Below, one piece after another: positions 62,522 to 64,000 of a stretch of DNA of 64,000 nucleotides. The DNA lies in the NCBI GenBank assembly GCA_036245525.1, contig BTPG01000003.1:137101952-137165951 (forward strand). Direction: 5' to 3'. The position numbers and the translations under genes were made by a program. This DNA comes from Semisulcospira habei (lineage: Eukaryota; Mollusca; Gastropoda; Semisulcospiridae). Numbering within the stretch: the first letter of the stretch is position 1; each line of letters opens with the position of its first letter. The notes under the pieces are model-generated. The model saw only the letters and a program-made list of their open reading frames with translations. It did no database searches and was not told the origin of the DNA.

Positions 62522-62665
62522 TCACTCACATACACCCGTATGCCTTAGTAACTACTGTGGTCTAAACGTAAAGGCAATAAACACGATTTCACAGTGACAC
62601 AAATCACATAGGACATATCGTAATATAAAAACACGTCACTTGCATCATAGACACCTGAAAACTGA
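62335..62665 (-). repeat. Repeat P, uninterrupted copy
   Basis: Reverse complement of the 11-kb copy, with (CA)n at 62457-62520. It reads without a break through GTGACACAAATCACATAGGA and AACACGATTTCACAGTG where the other copy has the LINE. Minus-strand end: GGCAATAAACTTCTATC. Confidence 0.85.
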
Positions 62666-62702
62666 ATTATCGTAGCATCCTCTCAGGAGGAGCGCTCTAT
62701 CG

Positions 62703-62768
62703 GCAAGAGGGATAGATTCTCATGAGCTCCTGCATCTGCAGGGGCTCATGAGACGCTATACCTCTTGC
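62703..62768. repeat. B2 core hairpin
   Basis: GCAAGAGGGATAGATTCTCA faces TGAGACGCTATACCTCTTGC around CTGCATCTGCAG. Confidence 0.8.
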
Positions 62769-62876
62769 TGAGAGTGGTAGTGATTGAGGCACTGACCTGA
62801 ATTCAAAATCTTAAAGTAAACACAGAGTGATACTGTACATGTTACCCGTCAGCAAGGCAGTACTCTACGACCTCTA

Positions 62877-63297
62877 TGTGTTGGTCTGTGAGTTTGAATC
62901 TTACGGTGTGTCGAAATGGCCTGAAGAACAGTGAGAATTGTAATTAGTGCTAGAAAACCTCATTGTGTTTTCAGTTCTCCGACTTCATTTCAAACTGTCA
63001 GTTGAAGGCAGTGTTACCTAGTGCCATTGCGAATTGCAATTGGTTTAAAAATTAGATTAGTCGTAATTCTCTGCAAGAACCTACATAACCGCGAACCTCC
63101 AACCATGTATACAATACAGTCCATAGATTCTCGCGAGCCAAACACTGTATACGTAAGCCAAGCCCGAAGCCGATACAAATTGCAATTCCGGTAAAGGAAA
63201 GGCTGCTGTTTTGACAATTAGATTACGGTACGGCCGATTTGTGCGCTAATTCACGTTAACAGTACTGGTCCTTTAATTCGACAAATCCCTTTATTTT
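62877..63297. other. No gene; left D arm only
   Basis: GTGTTGGTCTGTGAGTTTGA (62878) is a single D arm. The rest is unassigned. Confidence 0.5.
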
Positions 63298-63427
63298 CAT
63301 GAGACATAGATCCTCATTAACCCCGGCAGAAGGCACAGATCCCAAACGGAAGCCCGTAGGATGCACATATCTTCATGAGTCCCCGCATTTCTGTGGGGGC
63401 TCATGATGATCTACGCCTCCTGATTCC
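63298..63427. repeat. Two decayed B hairpins
   Basis: ATGAGACATAGATCCTCATT then GGCAGAAGGCACAGATCC, followed by GATGCACATATCTTCATGAG to GGGGCTCATGATGATCTACG. Confidence 0.65.
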
Positions 63428-63728
63428 CCTTATTTCATGTGTCCCTCAGACGATCGGCCAATCCCAGTAAAAACTAACCTTTTCCGGCCTAACACACTGC
63501 ACACTCTGGGACTGTTCCCAAACAAATGGGATTGCTAATGCACAATATGTAGAAACAACAATGTGAAATTTGTTCTTGAGTGCAAGTGAGGCATAACAGA
63601 CGCCCAAACAGCTGGCCAAACAGTCCCGCTTTAAGTGGGGAAATCCGAAATACAAACTGTGCCGGAAATTGTAATTTAAAAATAATGTAGACTTTGATGC
63701 AAATGAAGCCAATGTCACTTTCTGTCGA
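63428..63728. other. No gene recognised
   Basis: Nothing identified. Confidence 0.5.
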
Positions 63729-63792
63729 CAAGAGGCATAGATTCTCATGAGCCCCTGCGACTGCAGGGGCTCATGAGAATCTATGCCTCTTG
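63729..63792. repeat. B2 core hairpin, near-perfect
   Basis: CAAGAGGCATAGATTCTCAT faces ATGAGAATCTATGCCTCTTG around CTGCGACTGCAG. Reference copy for the B2 variant. Confidence 0.9.
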
Positions 63793-63955
63793 GAGTGATC
63801 TGAAATTGTTGATTATGTTCCTTGATCAGGCTCTAACTTAGAGCCTGCAAGTATCTCCTTAAAGCACTGGTGATTATGGGTGCTAACTGCGCTGCTCTAG
63901 TACAAAAAGGACAACATGTGACACTTGGAGAGGAAAAGATGCAAAAGTCTATTAT

Positions 63956-63958
<3 letters not shown>

Positions 63959-64000
<42 letters not shown>
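63959..64000. repeat. (GA)n microsatellite, runs off the window
   Basis: GA dinucleotides to the last base. Confidence 0.97.

Overview
This is a 64 kb piece of animal nuclear DNA that is almost entirely repetitive. Coding density is very low. Long CA, GA and GT microsatellites, tRNA-headed SINEs, non-LTR retrotransposons with microsatellite tails, a Tc1-like transposon and a consensus eukaryotic splice donor all point to a metazoan. The SINE tails and one dispersed noncoding repeat (52060-52540) look like repeats I associate with molluscs, perhaps a gastropod, but that is a judgement from memory and not a search result. There is no operon, CRISPR array or prokaryotic feature.

Only one stretch looks like a host gene: a probable first coding exon on the minus strand (40680 down to 40063, 206 codons, ending at a GTGAGT donor). 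Its protein is Ser/Pro/Lys-rich and I do not recognise it. Identifiable transposon genes are: a nearly complete RTE-like LINE (15922-19422, minus) with an 11-bp target-site duplication, broken only by a homopolymer frameshift between endonuclease and reverse transcriptase; two LINE 3' stubs (10746-11224 and 38942-39185); a decayed Tc1-like element (24070-25610) with a DD34E transposase remnant and 20/21 terminal inverted repeats; and a 509-bp Harbinger-like element (8578-9086) with a short transposase remnant.

The rest is dominated by short palindromic elements. I name them by letter for this window. A (~205-215 bp), B (~215-235 bp), C (~92 bp), E (~80 bp), M, N, R and S begin and end with TTAA, and A, B, C, N and S continue into CCC- or CC-type tips. 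This resembles piggyBac-like nonautonomous MITEs, and no piggyBac transposase is present here. D (~70 bp), O, F, H, J, L and Q are further hairpin families or single hairpins without clear TTAA ends. The B core hairpin (two 31-nt arms around a 4-nt loop) also occurs alone many times, and one arm has been amplified into a 41-bp minisatellite (7529-7945).

Layout: 1-3.5 kb, microsatellites and a tandemly expanded repeat I; 3.5-8 kb, dense MITEs; 8.5-11.5 kb, Harbinger-like element and a LINE stub inside repeat P; 12-15.5 kb, D/O hairpins and SINE tails; 15.9-19.4 kb, LINE; 20-30 kb, MITEs and the Tc1-like element; 31.7-33.1 kb, a 35-copy 40-bp satellite; 33-40 kb, MITEs, GA arrays and a LINE stub; 40-40.8 kb, the host exon; 41-50 kb, MITE clusters, SINE and minisatellite; 51.1-54.8 kb, a 3.47 kb element with ~460-bp inverted arms nested in a B copy; 55-64 kb, SINEs, a 600-bp foldback array (58375-58990), MITEs and a second copy of repeat P.

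The most notable signals are the covarying arms of the palindromes, the nested TTAA insertions, the long-inverted-repeat element at 51-54.7 kb, and the two loci that give filled and empty sites for a LINE insertion.
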